64,000 nucleotides of DNA from CAG-170 sp022779365 (GTDB lineage: Bacteria; Bacillota; Clostridia; Oscillospirales; Oscillospiraceae). The notes under the pieces are model-generated. The model had not been told where the DNA came from. It was given only the letters and a program-made list of their open reading frames with translations, and ran no database searches. The stretch lies in contig JALFSI010000015.1 in NCBI GenBank assembly GCA_022779365.1, forward strand, positions 1 through 64,000. Reading direction: 5' to 3'. Of the stretch, positions 44,439-53,300 are shown in pieces (positions within the stretch are counted from its first letter, which is position 1; every line of letters starts with the position of its first letter). Position numbers and translations under genes: made by a program.

Positions 44439-46019
44439 ATGCCAAACGAACAAACGGCGCGTCCGGGCGAAGAATATGTCGTCCAGATGAAGGGGATCAC
44501 CAAGGTGTATCCCAACGGCGTCGCCGCCAACCAGAACGTGGACCTGTTCGTCCGTAAGGGCGAGATCCACGCGCTGATGGGCGAAAACGGCGCCGGCAAG
44601 TCCACACTGATGAAAATGCTGTTCGGATTGGAGCAGCCCACCAGCGGTGAGATCGTCATTGGCGGCGAGCCGCTGAGCCTGTCGTCCCCGTCAGTCGCCA
44701 TCGCGCACGGCATCGGCATGGTGCACCAGCACTTCATGCTCGTGCCCAGCCTGACGGTCGCGGAAAACATGGTGCTCGGCATGGTCCCGAAAAAAGCCAT
44801 GTTCATCGACCAGGCAAAGGCGATCGAGATCACCCGCGAATACGCCGAGCGCTTCAACCTCCATGTTGAGCCGGAGGCAAAGGTCGCGGACATCCCCGTC
44901 GGCATGAAGCAGAAGGTCGAAATTCTCAAGGCGCTCGTGCGCGGCGCAAAGATCCTCATCCTCGACGAGCCGACCGCCGTTCTGACCACGCAGGAAACGC
45001 GCGAGCTCTTTAAGGAGCTTATCAGCCTTAAGGATCAGGGCTACACCATCATCTTTATCTCCCACAAGCTCAACGAGATCATGGAGATCACCGACCGCCT
45101 GACCATCCTGCGCGGCGGTCGCAGCATGGGCGTTTACAACACCAAGGACGTCACGAAAGAAGAAATTTCCCGCCTGATGGTCGGGCGCGACGTCGTGCTG
45201 AGTCTCCAGAAGGATAGGGCACAGCCTACCGACACGGTGCTGCGCGTGCGCGATCTGGAATACGTCAACGAGTGGGGCAAGAAAATGCTCGACAAGGTCT
45301 CGTTCGACGTGCGCCGCGGTGAAATTCTCGGTATCGCGGGCGTGGAGGGCAACGGTCAGAAAGAGCTGGTCGATATGCTCTTCCACTTTAACGAGCCGGA
45401 CTCCGGCAGCATGAGCGTATGCGGCAAGTCGATCAATGGCTGCTCGCAGCGTGCGCTGCGTGAAATGGGCGTTGCGCTCGTTCCGGAAGATCGTATGCTC
45501 TTCGGCATCGCCTCAACAGCGTCGATTGAGGAAAACATCATCTCTGACCGCTCCGGCGCAAAGCGTCTGAATAACGGACCTCTGTTTAACATGAAGGCGA
45601 TCCACGCCGAGTCCGAGCAGCTCGTCAAGGAATTTACCGTGCTCTGCAAATCCCCGCAGCAGCAGGTCGGGATGCTCTCCGGCGGCAACATCCAGAAGGT
45701 CGTCGTCGCCCGTGAGTTCTCCAGCGACCCGGTGCTCATCCTTGCCGACCAGCCCACACGCGGCATCGACGTCGGCGCGACGGAGTTCATCCGCAAAAAG
45801 CTGGTGGATCTGTCCCGCTCGGGCATCGCCGTGCTGCTCGTCTCCGCCGACCTCAACGAGGTCATGGAGCTTTCCGACAGCCTGATCGTCATGCATAACG
45901 GTCATATCGCCGCCTACTTTGAAGATACCTCTGACCTGTCCGATGAATTTATGGGTGAGTATATGCTGGGTCTCAAGCAGCAGGACGAGGCGGAGATCAG
46001 GAGGGTTTGCCATGACTAA
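44439..46019 (+). CDS. Nucleoside ABC transporter ATPase (two-domain)
   Basis: 526 residues with two ATPase domains in the ribose/nucleoside importer style. First domain: Walker A GENGAGKSTLMK (~residue 50), signature-like VGMKQKVEILKALVRGA, Walker B ILILDEPTAVL. Second domain: AGVEGNGQKELVDML (degenerate Walker A), LSGGNIQKVVVAREFSS and LILADQPTRGID. Works with the BMP lipoprotein and the two permeases. Overlaps the next gene by eight bases. Confidence 0.95.
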   Translation: MPNEQTARPGEEYVVQMKGITKVYPNGVAANQNVDLFVRKGEIHALMGENGAGKSTLMKMLFGLEQPTSGEIVIGGEPLSLSSPSVAIAHGIGMVHQHFMLVPSLTVAENMVLGMVPKKAMFIDQAKAIEITREYAERFNLHVEPEAKVADIPVGMKQKVEILKALVRGAKILILDEPTAVLTTQETRELFKELISLKDQGYTIIFISHKLNEIMEITDRLTILRGGRSMGVYNTKDVTKEEISRLMVGRDVVLSLQKDRAQPTDTVLRVRDLEYVNEWGKKMLDKVSFDVRRGEILGIAGVEGNGQKELVDMLFHFNEPDSGSMSVCGKSINGCSQRALREMGVALVPEDRMLFGIASTASIEENIISDRSGAKRLNNGPLFNMKAIHAESEQLVKEFTVLCKSPQQQVGMLSGGNIQKVVVAREFSSDPVLILADQPTRGIDVGATEFIRKKLVDLSRSGIAVLLVSADLNEVMELSDSLIVMHNGHIAAYFEDTSDLSDEFMGEYMLGLKQQDEAEIRRVCHD

Positions 46020-47175
46020 GAAACGCCAATTTGTATTTTCGCTCGTCCGCGGCGCGCTGGCGGTCTTCATCGCGCTGCTGGTCGCAGCCGTGCTGATCTT
46101 CATCAGCGCCGACGGGGAAACGCTGGCAGATAAATTTGCCCTCACCGGCAACGCGCTCAAGCAGCTCCTGATCGGTCCGCTGTTCAAAACGAACTCCGCC
46201 GGTGAGATCGGCGCATTCCAGTTCAAGCGTCTGACCGACGTGCTCGCTTCTATGATCCCCACGATCTTCACGGCGCTGTCCGTGTGCGTGATGTTCTCCG
46301 CCAACCAGTTCAACCTTGGCGCGGAGGGCGGCTGTATGCTCGGCGGCTTTGCCGGCGGCATGATCGCCGTGTATGTGCCGATGGCAGCGGGGCTGCACCC
46401 CCTCGTCTGCATCCTCTGCGGCGGCATCACCTGTGCGCTCATCATGCTCATTCCGGCGGTCCTCAAGGCGCGGCTGGACGTGAGCGAAATGGTTTGCTCG
46501 CTGATGCTCAACTACATCATCATGTATGTCATCAAGTTCCTGATGAATACGTTCATCGCCGACAAATCCAAGGGGCAGGTGCAGTCGAGCGCCTTCTTCG
46601 AGACGGCAAAGCTCCCCCAGCTCGTTGACAACGGCTCGATGCTCTCCGTCGGCTTCCTCATCGCGATCGTTATGGTCGTGCTGATAGGGCTGTTCATGTA
46701 CCGCACCCGCTGGGGCTATGCCATCCGCATGATCGGCATCAACCAGGACTTTGCGATGTATTCCGGCATGGATGTCGCCGGCATCATCGTCCTCAGCCAG
46801 GTCATCGGCGGCTTCCTCGCCGGTATGGGCGGCTCGATCGAGGTGCTCGGGCGCTTCTCCTACTACAACTGGACGTCCCTCCCCGGTTACGGCTGGACGG
46901 GCGTGACCATCGCCATTCTGGCGGGCAACAACCCGCTGTATGTGCCGCTGGCATCGTTCTTTATGGCATACCTCACCAAGGGCTGCGCGCTGATGTCCAC
47001 CTACGCCGAGGTCCCGGCGCAGCTCATCGACATCGTGCAGGGCGTCATCTTCCTGTTCTTCGCCGCCGAGCAGTTCCTGGCAAAGTACCGCCAGAAGCTC
47101 GTGGTGCGCACCGCGCAGGAGGAGCTCGCCAAGAAAGCCGCTGCCAGTCAGGAAGGAGGCGCTGTAAATGCTTAA
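46012..47175 (+). CDS. Nucleoside ABC transporter permease 1
   Basis: 387 residues, about eight to ten membrane spans, with FSANQFNLGAEGGCMLGGFAG and GINQDFAMYSGMDVAGIIVL typical of the YufP/BmpC-type permease family (BPD_transp_2). The ATG at 46012 lies inside the ATPase stop region and has GGAGGG upstream. Overlaps the next permease start by eight bases. Confidence 0.93.
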   Translation: MTKKRQFVFSLVRGALAVFIALLVAAVLIFISADGETLADKFALTGNALKQLLIGPLFKTNSAGEIGAFQFKRLTDVLASMIPTIFTALSVCVMFSANQFNLGAEGGCMLGGFAGGMIAVYVPMAAGLHPLVCILCGGITCALIMLIPAVLKARLDVSEMVCSLMLNYIIMYVIKFLMNTFIADKSKGQVQSSAFFETAKLPQLVDNGSMLSVGFLIAIVMVVLIGLFMYRTRWGYAIRMIGINQDFAMYSGMDVAGIIVLSQVIGGFLAGMGGSIEVLGRFSYYNWTSLPGYGWTGVTIAILAGNNPLYVPLASFFMAYLTKGCALMSTYAEVPAQLIDIVQGVIFLFFAAEQFLAKYRQKLVVRTAQEELAKKAAASQEGGAVNA

Positions 47176-48148
47176 TTTTCTGAAAATGCTTGCAACGCCG
47201 GAGTTCTTCTTCTCGATCATCCGCATTTCCGCGCCGATCTTGTTTGCAACGCTCGGCGCGATCGTGGTCGAAAAGGCGGGCTTCTGCAACCTGGGTCTCG
47301 AAGGTCTGATGATGTTCTCGGCGCTTGCCGGCTCGCTCGTCAGCTACTACGCCAGCAGTTGGCTCTGGGGTCTGCTCGCCGCGCTCATCGTGGGCACAGG
47401 TCTGGCGCTGATGATGGGCTTCTTCGCCTTTAAGCTCCGCACGAACATCACCATGGTCGGCATCGCCGTCAATATGATGGGCTCGGGCGGTACGCTCTTC
47501 CTCTGCAAGGTCATCACCAACCTCACCGAGGGCAAGGCGATGGCGTCCTCGACGGGTCTGATCACCAAGGCGCTGTGCATCCCCGACATCCAGATCCCGC
47601 TGCTGAACAAAATTCCGTTCCTCGGGGGGATCATCTCCGGGCACAGCCTGCTGACGTATCTGGCGTTCATCCTGTGCTACGTCACGTTTGTCATCCTGTA
47701 TAAGACGAGCCTTGGTCTCAACATCCGCGCGGTCGGCGAGAACCCCAACGCGGCATCCTCCGTCGGCGTGTCGGTGCTGAAGATCAAATACATCGCCATC
47801 GCCTACTCGGGTCTTATGGCAGGCTTCGGCGGCGCGTTCATGTCGATGTCCTACGCCCAGGGCTGGAGTCTTGACATGGTCGCCGGACGCGGCTTCATCG
47901 CGCTGGCGGCGCAGGCAATGGGCAGCGGCGAATGTCTGGGCGGTATGCTCTCGTCGCTGATCTTCGGCTTCGCGCAGGCGCTCGGCATCAAGTTCTCGGC
48001 GATCGGTCTGGATTCCAACCTTGCCTCGCCGATCCCCTACGCCGTGACCATCATCGGTCTGCTGATCTTCGCGCTTGCGCAGCGCAGGGGCGGCAAGCGG
48101 CGCAATACCGCCAGCCTCAAAAAGGCTGCGGCAAAGGCAGCAAAATAA
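47168..48148 (+). CDS. Nucleoside ABC transporter permease 2
   Basis: 326 residues, the shorter of the pair. EKAGFCNLGLEGLMMFSALA near residue 38, and VGENPNAASSVGVSVLKIKY with IALAAQAMGSGECLGGMLSS in the second half match the YufQ-type permeases. Overlaps the upstream gene (ATG at 47168 after AAGGAGG). The importer delivers nucleosides to the hydrolases encoded next. Confidence 0.93.
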   Translation: MLNFLKMLATPEFFFSIIRISAPILFATLGAIVVEKAGFCNLGLEGLMMFSALAGSLVSYYASSWLWGLLAALIVGTGLALMMGFFAFKLRTNITMVGIAVNMMGSGGTLFLCKVITNLTEGKAMASSTGLITKALCIPDIQIPLLNKIPFLGGIISGHSLLTYLAFILCYVTFVILYKTSLGLNIRAVGENPNAASSVGVSVLKIKYIAIAYSGLMAGFGGAFMSMSYAQGWSLDMVAGRGFIALAAQAMGSGECLGGMLSSLIFGFAQALGIKFSAIGLDSNLASPIPYAVTIIGLLIFALAQRRGGKRRNTASLKKAAAKAAK

Positions 48149-48158
48149 ACGTATTCAC

Positions 48159-48188
48159 AAGGGCTGCCTGCAATTGCAGGCAGCCTTT
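48159..48188 (+). terminator. Hairpin between permease and nucleoside hydrolase
   Basis: Perfect inverted repeat AAAGGCTGCCTGC / GCAGGCAGCC-type around 48159-48188, followed by weak T content. Probably partial terminator or mRNA stabiliser within the operon. Confidence 0.6.
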
Positions 48189-48248
48189 GGCGTTTCAAAG
48201 CACGAGCTTGAAGCGCCTTTATAAAAGCCTGAGATTCTGGAGGTACAC

Positions 48249-49199
48249 ATGAACGAACAAACCCGGATCCCTGTGATCCTTGACGGCGACCCCGGTCATG
48301 ACGATGCCATCGCCTGGACGCTGGCAAAGGCGTCGGGGCGCATGGACATCCTTGCCGTGACGTCGGTCGCGGGCAATCAGACCATTCAGAAAACGACCTA
48401 CAACACGCAGCGTATCTGCACACTGCTCGGCATTGACGCGCCGATCGCACAGGGGCGTCCGCGCCCGCTCATCGAGCCGCCCATGAACGCGCCGTCGGTG
48501 CACGGCGAGTCAGGGCTGGACGGTCCTCCCCTGCCCGAGCCTGCGATGGGGCTGTCGGAGCTGTCGGCGTGCGAGTTGATGGCAAAGACCCTGCGCGAGA
48601 GTCTCACACCTGTTACCATCATCTCCACAGGTCCGCTCACGAACACCGCGGCGCTGCTGCTGGCGCACCCGGAGCTGAAAGAAAAGATCGCGCGCATCTC
48701 GCTCATGGGCGGCGGCATCGCCTACGGCAACTGGACGCCCGCGGCGGAGTTCAACATCCTCGTCGATCCCGAAGCGGCAAAGATCGTCTTCCGCTCCGGC
48801 GTGCCGATCTTAATGGCGGGGCTGGATGTGACGGAAAAGGCGCTCATTTTGCCGGAGGACTTCCGGCGCATCGCCGCCATCGGAAACCCTGTCGCGGACA
48901 TCGTAGCGCAGTGGCTGGAGTTCTTCTACATTTTCCACAAAAACCTCGGCTATGACGGCGCGCCGATGCACGACCCGTGCGCGGTCATGGCGCTGCTGCA
49001 CCCGGAGGTGTTCACGATGAAGCCGCTGTATGTGCAGATCGAGACCGCCGGCAAATACTGCCGCGGCGCGACCGTGGGCGACCTGCTGGGCGTCACCGGG
49101 CACGCGCCCAACGCCACCTGCATTCTGAACGTGGACCGCAAACGGTTCGCCGACCTGCTGGTGGACGCCATGCGCTTTTATGGGGAGGGTCAGAAATGA
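48249..49199 (+). CDS. Nucleoside hydrolase 1
   Basis: Cleaves the N-glycosidic bond of nucleosides to base and ribose, 316 residues. Ca2+ motif VILDGDPGHDDAIA near residue 13-20, the NH-family TGPLTNTAALLL near residue 124, AEFNILVDPEAA, and the C-terminal Asp in GAPMHDPCAVMALL. RBS GGAGGTACAC. Directly downstream of the nucleoside importer, and overlaps its paralogue (ATGA). Base specificity unknown. Confidence 0.94.
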   Translation: MNEQTRIPVILDGDPGHDDAIAWTLAKASGRMDILAVTSVAGNQTIQKTTYNTQRICTLLGIDAPIAQGRPRPLIEPPMNAPSVHGESGLDGPPLPEPAMGLSELSACELMAKTLRESLTPVTIISTGPLTNTAALLLAHPELKEKIARISLMGGGIAYGNWTPAAEFNILVDPEAAKIVFRSGVPILMAGLDVTEKALILPEDFRRIAAIGNPVADIVAQWLEFFYIFHKNLGYDGAPMHDPCAVMALLHPEVFTMKPLYVQIETAGKYCRGATVGDLLGVTGHAPNATCILNVDRKRFADLLVDAMRFYGEGQK

Positions 49200-50128
49200 A
49201 TACATATCCCGTCTGGATCGACTGTGACATCGGCGTGGATGATGCCATCGCGATCATGGCGGCGCACGCGCTGCCGCAGATCGACCTGCTCGGCATCTCC
49301 ACTACCTGCGGCAATGCCTCGCAGGAGAACACCTACCGCAACGCACACCGGCTGAACGGGCTGCTGGGCACGGATTACCCGGTCTATCGCGGCGCTGCTT
49401 CGCCGCTGTGCCGCGAGCTGCTCACCGCCTCCCATTTCCATGGAAACGACGGTCTGGGCGATGTGGACCTGCCTGTGCCGCCGGACGCGGTGTACCGCGT
49501 GGAAGCGGCGTGGGACGCGCTGTATGAGGCGGCGGTCAAATACCCGCACACACTGCGCCTGATCGCGCTCGGACCGCTCACGAATGTCGCCACCGCCTTT
49601 TCCAAGTACCCCGACCTGCCGGGGCTGCTGCACTCCATGCTCATCATGGGCGGTGCGGCGGTCGGCGGCAACGTCACCCCGGCGGCAGAGTTCAACATCT
49701 ACTGCGACCCCGAGGCGGCGGAGCTGGTGTTCGATTCCGGCGTGCACATCGTCATGTGCGGGCTGGACGTCACGCTCAAGGCGCTGCTGCGTCCCGCCGA
49801 CTGGGACGAGCTGGCGGCGACCGGCACGCGGGCTGGCAAATTCGTGCGCGACTGCGTACAGTGCGCGTGGCAGTTCTCGCAGAAATTTGGGCTGGAGGGC
49901 GTTGCGATGCACGACTCCTGCCCCGTCCTCTACCTTGCGCACCCGGAGCTGTTCCGCGCGGAAGAGGCGGGCGTAAAGATTGAGACCCGCAGCACGCTCA
50001 CGCTCGGCAAAACCGTCACCGACCTCTACAGCGACAAGCAGTTCGACGAAAAGAACGCCACCGTTGTTCTGGACGTAGACCGCGACCGCTTCATCGAAAT
50101 TTTGAAGGATTGCATCAAAGCCATCTGA
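49196..50128 (+). CDS. Nucleoside hydrolase 2
   Basis: Paralogue of the preceding gene, 310 residues. Metal motif VWIDCDIGVDDAIAIM, GPLTNVATAFSKYP, AEFNIYCDPEAAELV and VAMHDSCPVLYL. The first motif has CDIGVDD where its neighbour has GDPGHDD, so specificity probably differs (for example purine against pyrimidine). The ATG at 49196 overlaps the upstream TGA. Confidence 0.93.
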   Translation: MNTYPVWIDCDIGVDDAIAIMAAHALPQIDLLGISTTCGNASQENTYRNAHRLNGLLGTDYPVYRGAASPLCRELLTASHFHGNDGLGDVDLPVPPDAVYRVEAAWDALYEAAVKYPHTLRLIALGPLTNVATAFSKYPDLPGLLHSMLIMGGAAVGGNVTPAAEFNIYCDPEAAELVFDSGVHIVMCGLDVTLKALLRPADWDELAATGTRAGKFVRDCVQCAWQFSQKFGLEGVAMHDSCPVLYLAHPELFRAEEAGVKIETRSTLTLGKTVTDLYSDKQFDEKNATVVLDVDRDRFIEILKDCIKAI

Positions 50129-50139
50129 AAAACATAACA

Positions 50140-50176
50140 AAACCGCCGGAATGCAGATGCATTCCGGCGGTTTTTG
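50140..50176 (+). terminator. Terminator of the nucleoside operon
   Basis: A 15-bp stem AACCGCCGGAATGCA / TGCATTCCGGCGGTT with a two-base loop and T-run, 11 bases past the hydrolase stop. Confidence 0.85.
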
Positions 50177-50177
50177 C

Positions 50178-50344
50178 GGTCATCTTATACTGTTTTCTGA
50201 TTAAATTCTTTAATCAGAAAGGTTTCGCCTTTGGCGTAACCAATTTCGTGATTTTGAAAAAATCACGAAATCTCGTCTCATAATGATCTTCATATGAAAA
50301 ACTTCAATTCTATGAATTAAAGTTTTTCATTGAATATCAGTATT
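50178..50344. repeat. Run of consecutive hairpins, gene-free
   Basis: Between two terminators lie four short inverted repeats in a row: TTCTGATTAAA / TTTAATCAGAA, GGTTTCGCC / GGCGTAACC, ATTTCGTGATTTT / AAAATCACGAAAT, and ATGAAAAACTT / AAGTTTTTCAT. AT-rich against GC-rich surroundings. No frame or match to known RNA. Possibly a repetitive element or structured 3' region. Confidence 0.5.
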
Positions 50345-50381
50345 AAAAATCGAGGGGCGGATCATCCGCCCCTCGATTTTT
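50345..50381 (-). terminator. Terminator of the giant surface-protein gene
   Basis: Perfect 16-bp stem AAAAATCGAGGGGCGG / CCGCCCCTCGATTTTT, four bases past the stop on the minus strand. Confidence 0.85.
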
Positions 50382-50385
50382 CGGT

Positions 50386-53300
50386 TTATTTTGCGATCTT
50401 CTGCGCGTAGCGGGTCAGGATGGCGGCGACCTGCGCGCGGGAGGCGTTCTCCTGCGGCGCGAGGCGACCGCTGCTGCCCTGGATGAGACCGCTTTCCACG
50501 CACCATGCCATCGCTTCACGAGCGTAGGCGGAGACGCTGTCGTAATCCGCGAACGTCTGGATGCTCGCAGGCTCTGCCGTCACGTCGTAGCCGCAGAGCT
50601 TTGCGTAGCGGTGGAGCATCGCCGCGAGCTGCTCGCGGGTGATGCTGCGCTCCATGCCCGTGCCGTCAGACACGCCGTTTGCCATCGCCCAGGTCTGCCC
50701 CGCCGCGTACCACGGCGTGCCGGAGGTGTTTTCGCCCTCCAGACGGGCGAGGATCGTGACGATCATGCCGCGCGTCGTATCAGTGCTCGGGCTGAACATC
50801 GTGCGCGACGTGCCGGTCATCAAGCCGTTTTCATAGGCGTATTCCACGCCACCATAGTACCAGCTGCCTGCCGGAACATCGGTGAACGGCAGACCGTTAT
50901 CATCTGCGGCAGAATCCTTCGCCGCGTCGTTCACGGAGGGCTTTGCCACCGTGCCGGTGCTGCTGCGGATGGTGTCGTATGCCTCGATGGCGTCAAAGAG
51001 CTTGTCGCGGTTCTTCACCTGCTCCTTGTGTGCGTCGTCCAGCGCTTCATACGCGCGGCGTGCGTCGCTGATGGCGCTGCCGCTGTTCTTCGTCACGTCG
51101 CCGATGGCGTCGATGAGTTCTTCGGTCCGGCGCGCTGCGAGCGTCGCTTCCGCCTCCGTCAGGCGGTCGAGGTTATTGACCTGCGACTGTTCAGCATCCG
51201 TCAGCGCGTCATACGCCGCGCGCGCGGCTTCGATCTGTGCCGCGTCCGCCGTGGTGATGTCGCCCGTGTCCGGGAGCTGGTCGATGGTCGCCTCCACGTC
51301 CGACACGGCGTCGCCCGTCACGGTGATGACGCACACGCCCGGACCGCTGACGCTGCTGCCCGCAGCCGCCACATAGTAAGTACCCGGCTTGCGGAAGCTG
51401 ACTGCCAGCTCCGCGCTGCCGTTCGTCGTGCCAAGCTCCGTCCACCTTGTCACATCGGTGTCAGCCTCAGAAAGGTCGCTCGTGACGTAGACCTTGGTGT
51501 TTTTCAGTGTCGCATCCTGCGGCGTGCCGTTCCGCATATCCGCCCCGGCGCGGTGCAGAACGAGCGTCTGCGCCTCGCGTGCCGTCAGCCCCAGACGATC
51601 GACCGCCGTGCCGTCCGGCTTTGCAAGGTAGGCATAGCCCGCCGCAGACGACGTCCAGTAGTCCTGCTTGCTGTACAGACCGACCTCAACGAAGTCGCCG
51701 TTTTCCAGCGTCATGTAGTCCGCCGTCGCGCCGATGCCCGGCTTCATGAGCGGGTATGTGTGATTCAGGAAATAGGTCAGGTTGGACTTGACGTCCCAGA
51801 ATTTTGCGAGAGTCATCGAGCCGAATGTGCCACTGACCGTCAGCGCGTCCGTGCCGTTTGCCGCCTTCCCGCCGTTCAGCTTGTACTGCTCCACCATACG
51901 GATGAGCAGATGCAGCATCGTCGGCTGCTCAACGACCTTGCCGTTCGACTTCACGCTGAACTCTTCCAGACCGTAGTCTGCAAGGTCGAACCAGGTGATC
52001 TTCACCGGCACGGCCGCCAGCATCGTCTGGTCGGCGTCATTGCCGGTCAGATACTCGCCGTCGCGCGAGAGGGAGAAGTAAACGGTCTTGGTGCGCCCCA
52101 CCGTTGTCTCGCGGGTGCGCGTCCAGTGCGCGTAGATGGTGGTGGCTTCGGTAAAGACGGTATCCGCCGTCACGGCGCTGCCGCCGTCCTTTGCGGTGAA
52201 CCAGCCGTCAAAGCGGTAGTTCCAGCGGTAGCCGTCCGCAGGCAGCGTGCCGAGCGCGCCGGTCGAGGTCGTGCGGACGTCCGCCGTGTCGCAGTAGCCG
52301 CCGTTCGGGTCGAGCGTGATGAGATAGCTGCCGTTTGCCTCCCACGTCAGGATGGGATAGCCGTCGTTGAGCTGGGCGCTCACGCCGTCGCGCTCATAGC
52401 AGGTGACGTAGGCTTCAGAGTTCAGCGCCGTCACGAACGACGCCGCCTTCATCTCGGCTGCCGTGCGCGCCCTTGCGCCGTTTGGCTGGAACGCCGCGAG
52501 GAGCGGCGCTTTATAGAAGCTGCCCTGCTTGATGGGGATATAGTCGTCGCCGCCAAAGCTGCCGAACGCGCCGCCGCAGTGAACGGCAGCATCGACCGTG
52601 CCCACGTTGTAGCAGCCGAGCGGTGCGGACGCAACATACACATTGCCCGCAACACCGCCCAGATAATCTTTGCCGGTCACGCTGCCGGTATTATAGCAGC
52701 CAAGGACCTCGGCGTAGTTCTGCACCTCGCCGATCACGCCGCCCACAGACTTGGCGTCCGTTCCGCCAACGCTGCCCTTGTTGCGGCTGTAACGCACCAC
52801 GCCGTAGGAGTTCGCGCCCGCGATGCCGCCGACCTGCTGCGCGCCGGTGACGGCAGCGTCGTTGCCGCAGCGCTCCACCACGTTATTAAGCCCCACGCAG
52901 CCGACGATGCCGCCGACCTGAATGTTGCCGCTGACGCTGCCGGTAAAGAAGCAGTCGGTGATGCGCGCATTGCGCGCCTCGCCGCCTCCCGCATCCGCCA
53001 TCGCGCCCGCGATGCCGCCGGTCTGGCTGACGTCGCCCGTGGCGGCGACCGTGCCGCTCACGCTCAGGTCTTTGACGAGACCGCCCTTGCCGATGAGCCC
53101 GCTCTTGCCGATGAGCCCGAAGAAGCCGACTTCATCCTCCGCACGGCTGACCTTCAGCCCCGTGATGCGCTTGCCATTGCCGTCAAACGTGCCCGTAAAC
53201 GGATGCCCGGACTTGCCGATGGGATACCAGTTGGCAGTCGTGAGCGCGATGTCATTCAGCAGCTTCGCGGAAATACTGCCGTTGCCGCCGTTGACTTCGC

